Assembly (NCBI GenBank): GCA_024636215.1
Contig: JAGXHL010000063.1
Span: forward strand, 1 to 64,000
Source: Deltaproteobacteria bacterium
GTDB taxonomy: Bacteria > Desulfobacterota > Desulfuromonadia > Desulfuromonadales > BM103
Length of the DNA: 64,000 nucleotides
Reading direction: 5' to 3'
A program made the translations under genes and the position numbers. Below the pieces are notes generated by a model that was not told the origin of the DNA, searched no databases, and saw nothing but the letters and a program-made list of their open reading frames with translations. Positions 24,818-33,973 of this stretch are shown piece after piece; the stretch's first letter is position 1, and each line of letters starts with the position of its first letter.

Positions 24818-26206
24818 ATGAAGAAATCATTTGTTGCTTTGATCACCGGTATGATGCTCATGCTGCCGGCTCTTGCCCTGGCTGAGGATGCTCCGGTGTC
24901 GGAGATGACCTTTATTCTGAACACCTTTTCATTTCTGGTCATGGGTATCCTGGTTATGTGGATGGCTGCCGGTTTTGGCATGCTCGAAGCGGGCCTGGTG
25001 CGCTCCAAGAACGTTGCAACCATCTGCCTGAAGAACATTTCACTCTTCGGTATTGCCGGAATCCTCTTCTACCTCTGTGGTTACAACCTGATGTACGCCG
25101 GTGTTGACGGTGGCTATATCGGCTCTTTCGGTCTCTGGGCCGCTGATGATGCTGCAGCTCTGGCCGGCGATTACTCGGCCGGTTACTCTACGGCTTCTGA
25201 CTGGTTCTTCCAGATGGTGTTTTGCGGCGCGGCCTGCTCGATCGTTTCCGGTTGTGTAGCCGAACGCATCAAACTCTGGTCCTTTCTGCTCTTCTGCGCA
25301 GTGCTCTGCGGCATCATCTACCCGATCCAGGGCTCCTGGGGATGGGGCGGCGGCTGGCTCTCAGAGATGGGTTTTTCTGACTACGCCGGTTCGACAATCG
25401 TTCACTCGGTTGGCGGCTGGGCTGCCCTGACAGGTGCCATTATCCTCGGGTCCCGTAAAGGCAAGTATGGCAAAGACGGCCGTGTCAACCCGATGCCAGG
25501 CTCCAATATCCCTCTCGCTACCCTCGGTACCTTTATCCTCTGGATGGGTTGGTACGGATTTAACGGCGGTTCGGTGCTGGCTCTCGGTGATGCTGCCTCC
25601 GCTATCGAGATGGGCAACGTTATGGTTAACACCAACATGGCCGCTTGCGGCGGCATGATCGCTGCCATGATTATGGTTCAGGTTCTTTATAAAAAAGTTG
25701 ACGTAACTATGGGCCTCAACGGTGCTTTGGCTGGTCTGGTTTCTATTACTGCTGGGCCTGCCGCTCCTTCCCTTGGTGCTGCTGCTCTGATTGGCGGTGT
25801 CGGTGGCGTACTGGTTGTGCTTGCTGTGCCTTTGTTCGACAAGCTCAAGATTGATGATGTTGTCGGTGCACTTTCGGTCCATCTGGTCTGCGGTGTCTGG
25901 GGCACCATGGCTGTTCCCTTTACCGACAGCGAAGCAAGCTTCTTAACTCAATTCATCGGTGTTGCTGCTACGGGCGTCTATGTCATGGTTGCTTCTGCGA
26001 TCGTCTGGACAGTTATCAAGTACACTATCGGTCTTCGCTGCAGCGAAGAAGATGAGTACCGTGGCCTCGACGTCTCCGAAATCGGTATGGAAGCCTATCC
26101 TGACTTCCAGACGATTCACCTCGGTGGCATGGGCTCTCCGTCTGCCAGCTTCAGCCAAGTTCCTGCAGCAGCCCGCGCTGCGACCAAGCCTGTCAGCCAG
26201 AATTAA
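24818..26206 (+). CDS. amtB: Ammonium transporter
   Basis: A 462-residue Amt family protein with a cleavable signal peptide (ALALAED) and eleven helices. The twin pore histidines fall in STIVHSVGGWAAL and GALSVHLVCGVWGT, and the family motif DYAGSTIVHSVGG is present. It is a trimeric ammonium channel of the inner membrane, blocked by PII when nitrogen is ample. AAGGAG lies before the ATG. The C-terminal tail (YRGLDVSEIGMEAYPDF) is the conserved PII-interacting segment, followed by a lineage-specific Ser/Ala-rich extension. Confidence 0.97.
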   Translation: MKKSFVALITGMMLMLPALALAEDAPVSEMTFILNTFSFLVMGILVMWMAAGFGMLEAGLVRSKNVATICLKNISLFGIAGILFYLCGYNLMYAGVDGGYIGSFGLWAADDAAALAGDYSAGYSTASDWFFQMVFCGAACSIVSGCVAERIKLWSFLLFCAVLCGIIYPIQGSWGWGGGWLSEMGFSDYAGSTIVHSVGGWAALTGAIILGSRKGKYGKDGRVNPMPGSNIPLATLGTFILWMGWYGFNGGSVLALGDAASAIEMGNVMVNTNMAACGGMIAAMIMVQVLYKKVDVTMGLNGALAGLVSITAGPAAPSLGAAALIGGVGGVLVVLAVPLFDKLKIDDVVGALSVHLVCGVWGTMAVPFTDSEASFLTQFIGVAATGVYVMVASAIVWTVIKYTIGLRCSEEDEYRGLDVSEIGMEAYPDFQTIHLGGMGSPSASFSQVPAAARAATKPVSQN

Positions 26207-26220
26207 CATCTCTTGCACCT

Positions 26221-26252
26221 CCCGCGGGGTTACAAGCCCCGCGGGATTTTTT
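26221..26252 (+). terminator. Intrinsic terminator after amtB
   Basis: CCCGCGGGG and CCCCGCGGG pair around TTACAAG, followed by ATTTTTT. It separates amtB from the porin-like gene, which starts 34 bases later and may depend on partial read-through. Confidence 0.9.
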
Positions 26253-26285
26253 GGCCTTTTTTCAAATTACCCAAAGGAGTATAAA

Positions 26286-27020
26286 ATGAAGAAAATGGTA
26301 TCAGTTCTAATTGTGATTGTCCTGGCTGCCCTTGTGGTCAGCTCCCCGGTTATAGCAGCCATCGAAGTCGAAGGCGATGTGTATGCCGGTGTCTATGACA
26401 AGTATTTATGGCGTGGTTTTGATCTCAGTGGCAGCAAGCCGGTTGTCCAGGGTGGGGTTGATTTGACTTATAAAAACTACAGCTTGAGCTACTGGACCAA
26501 CGTTCAATTGCGCAGTGACAGTGGTGAAGGATACAAAAGTGGCGAAGCGACAGAAAATGATCTTATTATCGACTACTCACGTGACATCACTGAGCTCGTT
26601 TCGATCAGCGTCGGTAATATTTATTACATGCTCGACGGCCTTGATGATACTAACGAGCTTTATCTGTCCGCCAGTCTGTCGACAATCCTGGAACCTACTC
26701 TGACGGTCTACTACGACTGGGATGAGGCTGATGAAAATGGCTTGTATTACACGGCCTCGATTGGTCACTCTTTTGAGCTCATGGAGAATCTGAGCCTGAG
26801 TGTTGGCGCCTTGGTGGGTTACAATGACGAGAGTGACTATGCTGTGGGAGATTACTCTGAGTGGCACAACTACGAGTTCAGCGCTAGTGCTGAATACGCA
26901 GTTACTGATCAGCTCTCGGTTTCTCCTTCCTTCCTGTATTCTTCAGGGATCAGTGATGAAGCCAAGATAGCAATCGATAGTGAAATGGTGGGCGGCCTGA
27001 CGGCAACGTTTGTTTTTTAA
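26286..27020 (+). CDS. TorF-like outer membrane beta-barrel protein
   Basis: A 244-residue protein with a signal peptide (SSPVIAA, cut near 25) and alternating beta strands ending in phenylalanine (GGLTATFVF), the mark of an outer membrane barrel. The N-terminal VYAGVYDKYLWRGFDLSGSKPVVQGGVDLTY matches the TorF-family putative porins often found beside ammonium transporters and nitrogen genes. It probably forms a pore for small solutes. AAAGGAG precedes the ATG at 26286. Confidence 0.85.
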   Translation: MKKMVSVLIVIVLAALVVSSPVIAAIEVEGDVYAGVYDKYLWRGFDLSGSKPVVQGGVDLTYKNYSLSYWTNVQLRSDSGEGYKSGEATENDLIIDYSRDITELVSISVGNIYYMLDGLDDTNELYLSASLSTILEPTLTVYYDWDEADENGLYYTASIGHSFELMENLSLSVGALVGYNDESDYAVGDYSEWHNYEFSASAEYAVTDQLSVSPSFLYSSGISDEAKIAIDSEMVGGLTATFVF

Positions 27021-27064
27021 AGAGAGCAGGTCAAATAATTATTATTGTCAGGTTGCCTGCTGAT

Positions 27065-27107
27065 ACAACAGCCGCCATGTCTTAAATACATGGCGGCTGT
27101 TGTTTTA
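27065..27107 (+). terminator. Intrinsic terminator after the porin-like gene
   Basis: ACAACAGCCGCCATGT and ACATGGCGGCTGTTGT form a perfect 16-bp stem around CTTAAAT, followed by TTTTACAT. Confidence 0.92.
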
Positions 27108-27143
27108 CATAATGAACTTAAGTGCAATTACTGATAAATTGTC

Positions 27144-27232
27144 AAAAAAAGCCCTGCCAGCAGGGGGGGCGGCAGGGCGAAATCTCTGCGCCTAAAAAGG
27201 AGGGACCTACAAAAGGCAGCAGAGTGATCTTA
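27144..27232 (-). ncRNA. Candidate small RNA (minus strand)
   Basis: In a 470-base gap between plus-strand genes, the minus strand has a compact unit. A TGGACA -35 (27261-27266) and a TATGAA -10 (27239-27244) are 16 bases apart, and a predicted start lies near 27232. A hairpin follows with CTCTGC.GCCT and AGGC.GCAGAG arms (27184-27224), then a GCCCTGCC/GGCAGGGC stem (27151-27178) followed by seven T. It has no open frame of note. No RNA family is recognised; the promoter is modest, so this is a prediction. Confidence 0.5.
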
Positions 27233-27490
27233 CTTAAATTCATAACACCTGTCCGCGAAATGTCCATAGGCTAAACAAGTAAATATTCTCTTAGCCATAA
27301 TTTAAAGTAAAAAACTTCAGGGGGGAGAGCCGGCAAACTCTCTTCCAAAGGGCAAAATTCCTTGCGTGTTATTGAGCATCCTGGCGTTGAATTGGTGTGC
27401 TGGCATTGGTTGCGCTGGCACTGGCAGTGAAAGCCTTGTCGTGTTAAATTAGTGTGAATTTTTATCCATTGGAGATATCGTTCACTTGCC

Positions 27491-28687
27491 ATGCAACTAT
27501 TGAGATCCCTACTGCTTCTGGCCGTCCCCGGGACACTTTTTTCTGCAGCAGTTTATCTGCATCTTAAGGTGCCAGTCCCTTCAGCGTGGATACCATTGCT
27601 GGAGATGTTCCCATACCTGGCCGTGGCTGCCGGGCTCTTCCTTGGCTGGCGCTTTAATCGCAGCCGCGTTCTCTGGGCGATTGCTCTCCTGGTACTGGTT
27701 GAACGAGCCTTGTCTCTGGTAACTCCTTTTGGGCGCGAGTATGTTCTGCAGTTGGCCCCGGTTCTGGTCCCCTTGAACCTGGCTATGTTCAGCTGGTGGT
27801 CAGAACGTGGCCTGTTTACATTGCATGGCCTGCTGCGGCTGGTTATTCTTTTGCTGCAGTTAGGTGTTTCGATATGGCTCTATTTCAAGTGGGCCGGTGA
27901 GGTTATCGCCTGGTTGGGCCGTCCTCTCGTGGAAAGTCCAGTTCTAAATCAGTTACCTCTGTCACAGCTCTCTTTGCTGGTTATTCTGTTAAGCCTCATC
28001 GCCTTGCTGTTTCGCTTCATCCAGAAAGTCGAAGCTATTGAATCGAGCTTTTGCTGGTCTCTGGGAGCTGTTGTTGCCGGTTTCTGGTGGCCGCAGGAGT
28101 TTATCTTCTGGGCAGGTATTGCTGTTTTTCTGCTGACGATTGCCTTGGTCGAAAGCAGCTTCAAGATGGCTTTCAATGATGAACTGACCGGCCTGCCTGC
28201 CCGACGAGCGATGAACGAGTTTCTGCTTAAAGTCGGTCGCCGTTATACGGTGGCCATGGTCGATGTTGATCACTTTAAAAAAGTCAACGACACTCACGGC
28301 CATGATGTCGGTGACCAAGTCCTGCGTATGGTGGCGACCTGTCTGAGACGGGTCAGCGGAGGGGGCCGGGCCTATCGCTATGGCGGTGAAGAGTTCGCGG
28401 TAATCTTTCCGAACAAGGACATGGATCGTGCCTTGCCACACCTTGAAGCATTGCGTGAAACGATCGCCAGTGTCGGCTTTGTAGTGCGAGGGCGTAAAAG
28501 GTCGAAGCCGAAAGTTGAGGGACAGAAAAGTAAATCTTCTGGCAAGGCCAGGTTGCAGGTAACCGTGAGTATCGGAGTTGCCACACGTGATGATAAGAAT
28601 ACGACTCCTGAACAATTGATCAAGGCCGCCGACCAGGCCCTCTATAAAGCAAAAAAGGGCGGTCGCAACCAGGTCTCTGCGATATGA
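27491..28687 (+). CDS. Membrane-bound diguanylate cyclase (GGDEF)
   Basis: A 398-residue protein. Seven or eight hydrophobic helices fill residues 1-215, then a GGDEF domain starts at about 230 (FNDELTGLPARRAMNEFL), with active-site GGEEF at 298-302. It makes c-di-GMP. The RxxD inhibitory site expected upstream of GGEEF is absent (RRVSGGGRAYRYGGEEF), so product inhibition is not expected. A lysine/arginine-rich insert (RGRKRSKPKVEGQKSKSSGK) lies within the catalytic domain. The membrane part has no named sensor fold. Confidence 0.93.
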   Translation: MQLLRSLLLLAVPGTLFSAAVYLHLKVPVPSAWIPLLEMFPYLAVAAGLFLGWRFNRSRVLWAIALLVLVERALSLVTPFGREYVLQLAPVLVPLNLAMFSWWSERGLFTLHGLLRLVILLLQLGVSIWLYFKWAGEVIAWLGRPLVESPVLNQLPLSQLSLLVILLSLIALLFRFIQKVEAIESSFCWSLGAVVAGFWWPQEFIFWAGIAVFLLTIALVESSFKMAFNDELTGLPARRAMNEFLLKVGRRYTVAMVDVDHFKKVNDTHGHDVGDQVLRMVATCLRRVSGGGRAYRYGGEEFAVIFPNKDMDRALPHLEALRETIASVGFVVRGRKRSKPKVEGQKSKSSGKARLQVTVSIGVATRDDKNTTPEQLIKAADQALYKAKKGGRNQVSAI

Positions 28688-28831
28688 TCTGTTTCACTTC
28701 TCTTTTCGGCAGATGCAATGCGAAAGAGATAACTGGAAAGCTTGTCTTGTATTGCTGTCGGCCGTTGGCTGTGATCAACTAGATGTGATACTTTGTATGG
28801 GATTTGTAGACTTTAAGTTTAAGGAGGGACT

Positions 28832-29653
28832 ATGACTGCGCCGGCAAAAAAGAATTTTGTTGTTAACTTTACCCGGGGTTTCTTTGCACCCTTTCGCAGT
28901 GTCAGACTCTTGCGCGGTCATCCCCGCCTGATTCAATACGTTCTGATCCCTTTTCTGATTAATACTATTGTCTTTTCCGGGGCTGTCTACCTGGGCCTCG
29001 ATTTTTTCGGTACGACCGTGGTGGAACAGATTCCTCAGGGTGATGCCTGGTACTGGTCTGTCCTTTACTGGTTCCTCTGGATGGTCGCCGTGTTGTTGAC
29101 AGCCGTGCTGGTCTTTTTCAGTTTTACGGTGGTCGGTAACCTGTTGGCGTCGCCTTTCAACGACCTGTTGTCAGAACGCACTGAAGAAGTTTTGAGCGGC
29201 AATCTCAATGACGAGCCCTTCAGTTTCCGACAGTTTATGCGCGATGCTTTGAGCACGATTACCCTGGAAGCTAAAAAGATGTGGATTTTTGTTGTGGCTA
29301 TGATTTTGATCCTGCCACTGAATCTACTGCCTGGCGTTGGGAATTCGATCTACACAGTGCTTGCCATCAGTTTGACCCTGTTTTTTCTCTGCTTCGAATA
29401 TCTCGGTTTTGTGCTGGTACGGAAACACCAGTTCTTCCGTGAGCAGAAAAATTACATTTTTGCACGTAAGTTTCTCATGCTCGGTTTCTCCTGCGGAGTT
29501 ATGGCGATCCTGGCCATTCCCTTCTTCCAGTTGCTTTGCATTCCTCTTGCCGTAATCGGAGTGACCAGGCTCTGGTGCGAGGAGGAGGGCATGGTGCGTC
29601 TTGATTCTGAAAGCTTTAAGGTGTTGCATCCCGAGCAAGGGGCCGGTCAATGA
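28832..29653 (+). CDS. CysZ/EI24-like membrane protein
   Basis: A 273-residue protein of the EI24/CysZ family, with NFTRGFFAPFRSVRLLRGHPRLIQY at the start, four to six helices and NLLASPFNDLLSERTEEVL. CysZ proteins take up sulfate, but this family also has members without a proven substrate. GGAGG precedes the ATG. The stop overlaps the start of the inositol phosphatase gene (ATGA), so the two are translationally coupled. Confidence 0.85.
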   Translation: MTAPAKKNFVVNFTRGFFAPFRSVRLLRGHPRLIQYVLIPFLINTIVFSGAVYLGLDFFGTTVVEQIPQGDAWYWSVLYWFLWMVAVLLTAVLVFFSFTVVGNLLASPFNDLLSERTEEVLSGNLNDEPFSFRQFMRDALSTITLEAKKMWIFVVAMILILPLNLLPGVGNSIYTVLAISLTLFFLCFEYLGFVLVRKHQFFREQKNYIFARKFLMLGFSCGVMAILAIPFFQLLCIPLAVIGVTRLWCEEEGMVRLDSESFKVLHPEQGAGQ

Positions 29654-30423
29654 AAAATCTGATCAGACATGCGGCACTTGAGGCGGGCAGGCTTCTCATG
29701 GATAAATTTGAGAGTGGCATTCGGGTTGAATTCAAAGGCAAATATGATCTGGTCACCGAAGCCGATCGCCAAGCGGAAGCTCTTATAATCAAGTTGATTC
29801 GTGAACGCTACCCTGAGCACGACTTTATTGCCGAAGAGGGGGACTACGGTGAGACCGGTTCTGATTATCGCTGGATTATCGATCCACTTGATGGTACCAC
29901 GAACTATGCTCATGGCTTTCCGTGGTTCGCCGTATCGATTGCCCTGGAAGTCAAAGGACGTCTTCAATTGGGGGTGGTCTATAACCCATATGTCAAAGAT
30001 TTCTTCTTCGCGGAGCGCAACTCTGGTGCTTTCTTGAATGAACGTCGTCTGCAGGTCTCCACAATTGACAGCCTCGAGCGTGCTCTGCTTGCGACCGGGT
30101 TTGCTTACGATCATAGAAAGTGCAAGGCGAACAATTATGATTACTTTACACGCTTTCAGAAAGAGGCCCAGGCGTGTCGTCGGCCGGGTGCGGCCAGCCT
30201 TGATCTGGCCAGCGTTGCCGCCGGGCGTTTTGACGGCTTCTGGGAGTTGAAACTGAAGCCCTGGGATCTTGCTGCCGGGATACTGTTGATCGAAGAGGCC
30301 GGAGGTCTGGTCAGCGATTTTGATGGATGTCCCATGACATTGGAGTCACAGGAATGCATGGCCAGCAACAGTTTGATCCATGAAGAAATGCAGAAAATCC
30401 TCCAGCAGGGATGTCGACCCTGA
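29650..30423 (+). CDS. Inositol monophosphatase family protein
   Basis: A 257-residue enzyme with both metal motifs: AEEGDYGETGSDYRWIIDPLDGTTNYAHG (motif A, E and D ligands) and LKPWDLAAGILLIEEAGG (motif B). It hydrolyses inositol-1-phosphate or a related sugar phosphate with Mg2+. Substrate preference (inositol phosphate, PAP or FBP) cannot be settled from the motifs. It overlaps both neighbours by a few bases. Confidence 0.93.
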   Translation: MKNLIRHAALEAGRLLMDKFESGIRVEFKGKYDLVTEADRQAEALIIKLIRERYPEHDFIAEEGDYGETGSDYRWIIDPLDGTTNYAHGFPWFAVSIALEVKGRLQLGVVYNPYVKDFFFAERNSGAFLNERRLQVSTIDSLERALLATGFAYDHRKCKANNYDYFTRFQKEAQACRRPGAASLDLASVAAGRFDGFWELKLKPWDLAAGILLIEEAGGLVSDFDGCPMTLESQECMASNSLIHEEMQKILQQGCRP

Positions 30424-31712
30424 TGCCCTCTCGATTGCCATTCTCACCTGATTGCCGAGCGGTGCTTGCACTCTCGAAAAATCTTCTTTTAACTTTACTG
30501 CTTTTTCTTCTGCTCGCCTCCGTTTTACCTTTATCAGGTTTTGCTGCAACAAAACAGCAAATCCAGGAGGCCGTCGAGTTGCTGGAATCGCAAGATTACC
30601 AGCAGGCGCTCACACTTCTGCACGATCTGCAAGGCATCGCGCTTAACCCGAGCCAACTTGACAGCCTCCTGGCTGTTGCCTACCTGGGTCGTGGTTATCA
30701 GTTGCTGGCGACAGCCGACTTGACTGCCTCCGGAGAAGCTTTCCAGGAAGGGCGACGCTTCAACGATGAGGATATCCGCCTCTGGCAGGGCGAGGCGATG
30801 GTGCGTATCAACCAGGGCCGTTACTCAGAAGCGGCATCGCTCCTTGATCAGGCGATCGGTGTCAATCCACAGAGCGCAAATCTTCATTCCCTGCTTGGTC
30901 AGGCCTATTATGCTGAAGGCCGTATGGCGGAGGCTGTGGATGCCCTGACCAGGGCGATTTCACTCGGTGCTGAAGACGAGGTGGGTAAGCTTCTGCAAAA
31001 AGTGCAGGCTGAGTGGTTGCTCGAACAGAATATGGGGCAGGAGAGCCGTGGCCATTTCCAACTCTCCTTCGTTGACGGTGAGCAAGGCGATGCACTCGCC
31101 CCAAGGGTTCTGGAGACTCTCGAAGACGCCTATTCAGAGCTGGGTTCTCAACTGACCTATTTCCCCGACATCAGGGTGCCGGTCCTGCTCTATCAGCAGA
31201 AAGATTTCTCTGCTGTGACCAACTCGCCTGATTGGGCCGGTGGCGTCTATGATGGCAAAATCCGATTGCCGCTGGGCGGCATGTACCGGATGTCTGACCA
31301 ACTCGCCGCCGTTCTTTACCATGAATATATGCACGTGCTGGTGCACTTTATGGCCAATCGTCGTGCTCCGGTCTGGCTTAACGAGGGTCTTGCGGAAATG
31401 GCCGGCCGGAGGCTTTTTTCGCCTCCTGGCTTTCATTTGCAATTGGCCGGTCAAGATGGCGAGCTGCTTGACTGGGACACCCTCGCCAAACCTTTCTCAA
31501 ATCTTCCTGCTGAACAGGTTATGCTTGCTTATGAGCAAAGCCATTCCCTGGTCAGTTTTATGGTCAATCGCTACGGTTGGCATAAGATCTCAGAATTGCT
31601 TGCAAGTATCGGCAGGCAAGTGCCATGGCGGGAGGCGGTTGCTGCTGTTTATCAGGACTATGGCCTGGATTGGCCAACCATTCTTCGCGAGTGGCAGGCT
31701 AGTACCCTGTAG
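30411..31712 (+). CDS. Exported TPR protein with gluzincin (peptidase MA-like) domain
   Basis: A 433-residue protein with a signal peptide (LLLTLLLFLLLASVLPLSGFAATK), TPR-like helices at about 50-205, and a C-terminal metallopeptidase domain with the zinc motif HEYMH followed by WLNEGLAEM, the downstream glutamate. It is likely a periplasmic or outer-membrane protease or assembly factor. The start may be ATG 30411 or ATG 30423, the latter giving a TGATG overlap with the phosphatase stop. Substrate unknown. Confidence 0.88.
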   Translation: MSTLMPSRLPFSPDCRAVLALSKNLLLTLLLFLLLASVLPLSGFAATKQQIQEAVELLESQDYQQALTLLHDLQGIALNPSQLDSLLAVAYLGRGYQLLATADLTASGEAFQEGRRFNDEDIRLWQGEAMVRINQGRYSEAASLLDQAIGVNPQSANLHSLLGQAYYAEGRMAEAVDALTRAISLGAEDEVGKLLQKVQAEWLLEQNMGQESRGHFQLSFVDGEQGDALAPRVLETLEDAYSELGSQLTYFPDIRVPVLLYQQKDFSAVTNSPDWAGGVYDGKIRLPLGGMYRMSDQLAAVLYHEYMHVLVHFMANRRAPVWLNEGLAEMAGRRLFSPPGFHLQLAGQDGELLDWDTLAKPFSNLPAEQVMLAYEQSHSLVSFMVNRYGWHKISELLASIGRQVPWREAVAAVYQDYGLDWPTILREWQASTL

Positions 31713-31763
31713 CCCATAAAATTTCGAGGGATTGCGCAGGGCTTTGGCGTGTCCGGGGCCAGT

Positions 31764-32186
31764 CTATGCGGAGTCTTCTTTAGCCTTGGCTTCTTCCTGG
31801 GGCGGTTCCTCAATTCTGACCTTCTCGATCTCTTCTTCAAGGGCTGCGGCTTCAGCCTTTAATTCGTCTATTCTCTCCAGGAGCTGTTTGACTGCTTCCT
31901 GGTCCATGATGTCCATACGGCCGCCTTCCCTTAAGTCGTCGATCATCTTGCCGAGGTCACCGTGAGCTGAGTTGATTTTTTTGTGCAAAGACGACAGGTC
32001 GATTTTCTTTTGCACCAGCTTCTTGTACTGATTCGCTTTAAAGGTGGCCGTGCTCCATGCATGTTTGGTACTTCCCCAGATCTTTTCGGTGGTATCTTTC
32101 AGTTTTTCACCATGTTCTTCTTGTGGTTCCGGTTGCTGTTCTGTATCAGGCGTCTGATCCTTCAGGTTTTTTTCTTGCTCGTCCAT
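31764..32186 (-). CDS. Coiled-coil protein of unknown function
   Basis: A 140-residue hydrophilic protein with an acidic, Gln/Glu-rich head, KIWGSTKHAWSTATFKANQYKKLVQKKIDLSSLHKKI in the middle and a long C-terminal coiled-coil (LLERIDELKAEAAALEEEIEKV). It resembles the stress-type coiled-coil family at 7709-9458 in style but has no clear motif match. GGAGGA lies 4 bases before the ATG at 32186. Divergent from fbp. Confidence 0.75.
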   Translation of the reverse strand: MDEQEKNLKDQTPDTEQQPEPQEEHGEKLKDTTEKIWGSTKHAWSTATFKANQYKKLVQKKIDLSSLHKKINSAHGDLGKMIDDLREGGRMDIMDQEAVKQLLERIDELKAEAAALEEEIEKVRIEEPPQEEAKAKEDSA

Positions 32187-32324
32187 GTCGTCCTCCAAGG
32201 TTATTTGCAATAAAGTGTATCATCGTCTAATAGTGGGTCAAGGATCTTGTTTGAATATGATTTCTTGATCCTGATAATACGATCGTCTAAACTATGCGAG
32301 TTTATAATTCTAAGGAGGGTCATT

Positions 32325-33275
32325 ATGGCTTCAGCGGAAAGAGGACAGACCAAGTACCAGATCAATTTGCGGCGTTATTTACGCGAGAGCAATGTTGATC
32401 GCGATCTGACGCGTATTATTTGCGAAATCGCCAACGCATCGAAATACATCATTAATGCCATCCGTACAGGTGACCTCGGAGTTGCGGGTACCTCGAATCT
32501 TTATGGTGAGCAGCAGCTCGCGCTTGATGTCCTGTCGGATCGTATCCTTCAGAAGCGTTTGATGTATTCAGGAGTTGTCGCCAGGATGGCTTCGGAAGAG
32601 GTAGATGAAATCATAGAGGTGACCACACCTAATAACGGTCGCTATTCGATCGCTTTCGATCCTCTCGATGGCTCTTCGCTGGTTGATGTCAACCTTGCCG
32701 TCGGCACGATTGTCTCGATTTTTGAGGGGGACAATCTGCTGCAACCCGGACGAAACCAGGCCGCTGCTCTCTATGTCCTGTATGGCCCGCGTACAACCAT
32801 GGTTGTCTCGACCGGCAATGGTGTCCATGAATTTGCCATGAATCAACTCATGGAATTCGATCTGGTCCGGGAAAATATCCAGCTGGAAGGCCCGGCGAAG
32901 ATCTATGCGCCAGGAGGGTTGCGCAGCAAATATACCGAGGGCACAGAGAGGTTTGTTCGCTCTCTCGAGGAGAGTGGTACAAAATTAAGATACTCCGGTG
33001 GCTTTGTCCCGGATATCAATCAGGTTCTGATCAAACGCAGCGGTATCTTCATGTATCCCCACCTCACGGATGCACCTGCCGGCAAACTTCGTCTCCTATA
33101 CGAGTTGAGTCCGATGGCATTTCTGGTTGAACAGGCGGGAGGGGCGGCCTCAACTGGCAAACAGAGAATCCTCGATATCCAACCGGATGATTTTCATCAG
33201 CGGGCGCCAGTGTTTATCGGTACCAAGGACGCTGTTGCCTTTGCAGAGCAATGCATTCGGGAGGAAGAGGCCTGA
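32325..33275 (+). CDS. fbp: Fructose-1,6-bisphosphatase class I
   Basis: A 316-residue enzyme with FDPLDGSSLVDVNLAVGTI (metal site), the substrate-binding RYSGGFVPDINQVLIK and GIFMYP segments. It converts fructose-1,6-bisphosphate to fructose-6-phosphate in gluconeogenesis. AAGGAGG sits 6 bases before the ATG at 32325; an upstream TTG at 32247 is rejected. An acetate- or organic-acid-grown lifestyle with TCA genes nearby makes gluconeogenesis essential. Confidence 0.96.
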   Translation: MASAERGQTKYQINLRRYLRESNVDRDLTRIICEIANASKYIINAIRTGDLGVAGTSNLYGEQQLALDVLSDRILQKRLMYSGVVARMASEEVDEIIEVTTPNNGRYSIAFDPLDGSSLVDVNLAVGTIVSIFEGDNLLQPGRNQAAALYVLYGPRTTMVVSTGNGVHEFAMNQLMEFDLVRENIQLEGPAKIYAPGGLRSKYTEGTERFVRSLEESGTKLRYSGGFVPDINQVLIKRSGIFMYPHLTDAPAGKLRLLYELSPMAFLVEQAGGAASTGKQRILDIQPDDFHQRAPVFIGTKDAVAFAEQCIREEEA

Positions 33276-33345
33276 AGTCTGTTCCATAAGAAAGGCACCC
33301 GGTTGAGGTGCCTAACCCCATAACTTTCTGTATTTAAATATTAAA

Positions 33346-33375
33346 AAGGCCCGGCAGAAGATTCTGCCGGGCCTT
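33346..33375. terminator. Bidirectional terminator between fbp and korC
   Basis: AAGGCCCGGCAGA and TCTGCCGGGCCTT pair around AGAT. On the minus strand it is followed by TTTTTAAT; on the plus strand it closes fbp. Confidence 0.88.
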
Positions 33376-33400
33376 AAGTTTGACAATGCCTGACTGATAA

Positions 33401-33949
33401 TTATTCAGCCAGTTCCTTACCTTTTTCGTAGCCCATGCTGTAGGCTTTTTTATTCAGATCTTTGAATGCCGCAGGGACCTTGCGCAGCACTGCTTCCTCA
33501 CCGGATTCTCTGGCGACGACGCCGGTCAAGCCGATGACCGCACCGAGAGCAACCACGTTGGCGACGATCTCACGACCGATATCTTCTTTGGCCATGCGCA
33601 TGATCGGCAGGCGAAGGACCTTGAAGTCACCTTCGGGGGCACGTTGTACAAAGTCGGAATCAATTAGCAAAAGACCGCCTTTTTTGATGCCGTTAGCGTA
33701 CTTGTCTGCCGCTTCCTGGGTCATTGCCAGGCATGCATCGACAATCGTTGCTTTGGGGTAGTCAATCGGTTCATCAGAGATGATGACCTCAGACTTGGAT
33801 GCGCCACCGCGGGCTTCTGGACCGTAGCTTTGGGACTGTACGGCACTTTTACCTTCGATGATGGACGCGGCTTCCGCGAGGATAATTCCGGCGGTGATCA
33901 GGCCTTGACCACCCGCACCGGAAAAGCGAAGCTCATAACGTTCAGCCAT
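33401..33949 (-). CDS. korC: 2-oxoglutarate:ferredoxin oxidoreductase gamma subunit
   Basis: A 182-residue protein with the gamma-subunit signature RFSGAGGQGLITAGIILAEAA and QSQSYGPEARGGASKSEVI. It forms the catalytic complex with KorA and KorB, converting 2-oxoglutarate, CoA and oxidised ferredoxin to succinyl-CoA. It is the last gene of korDABC, 24 bases after korB. Confidence 0.93.
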   Translation of the reverse strand: MAERYELRFSGAGGQGLITAGIILAEAASIIEGKSAVQSQSYGPEARGGASKSEVIISDEPIDYPKATIVDACLAMTQEAADKYANGIKKGGLLLIDSDFVQRAPEGDFKVLRLPIMRMAKEDIGREIVANVVALGAVIGLTGVVARESGEEAVLRKVPAAFKDLNKKAYSMGYEKGKELAE

Positions 33950-33973
33950 GGTTCTTTCTCCTTTTCGTAGTGA

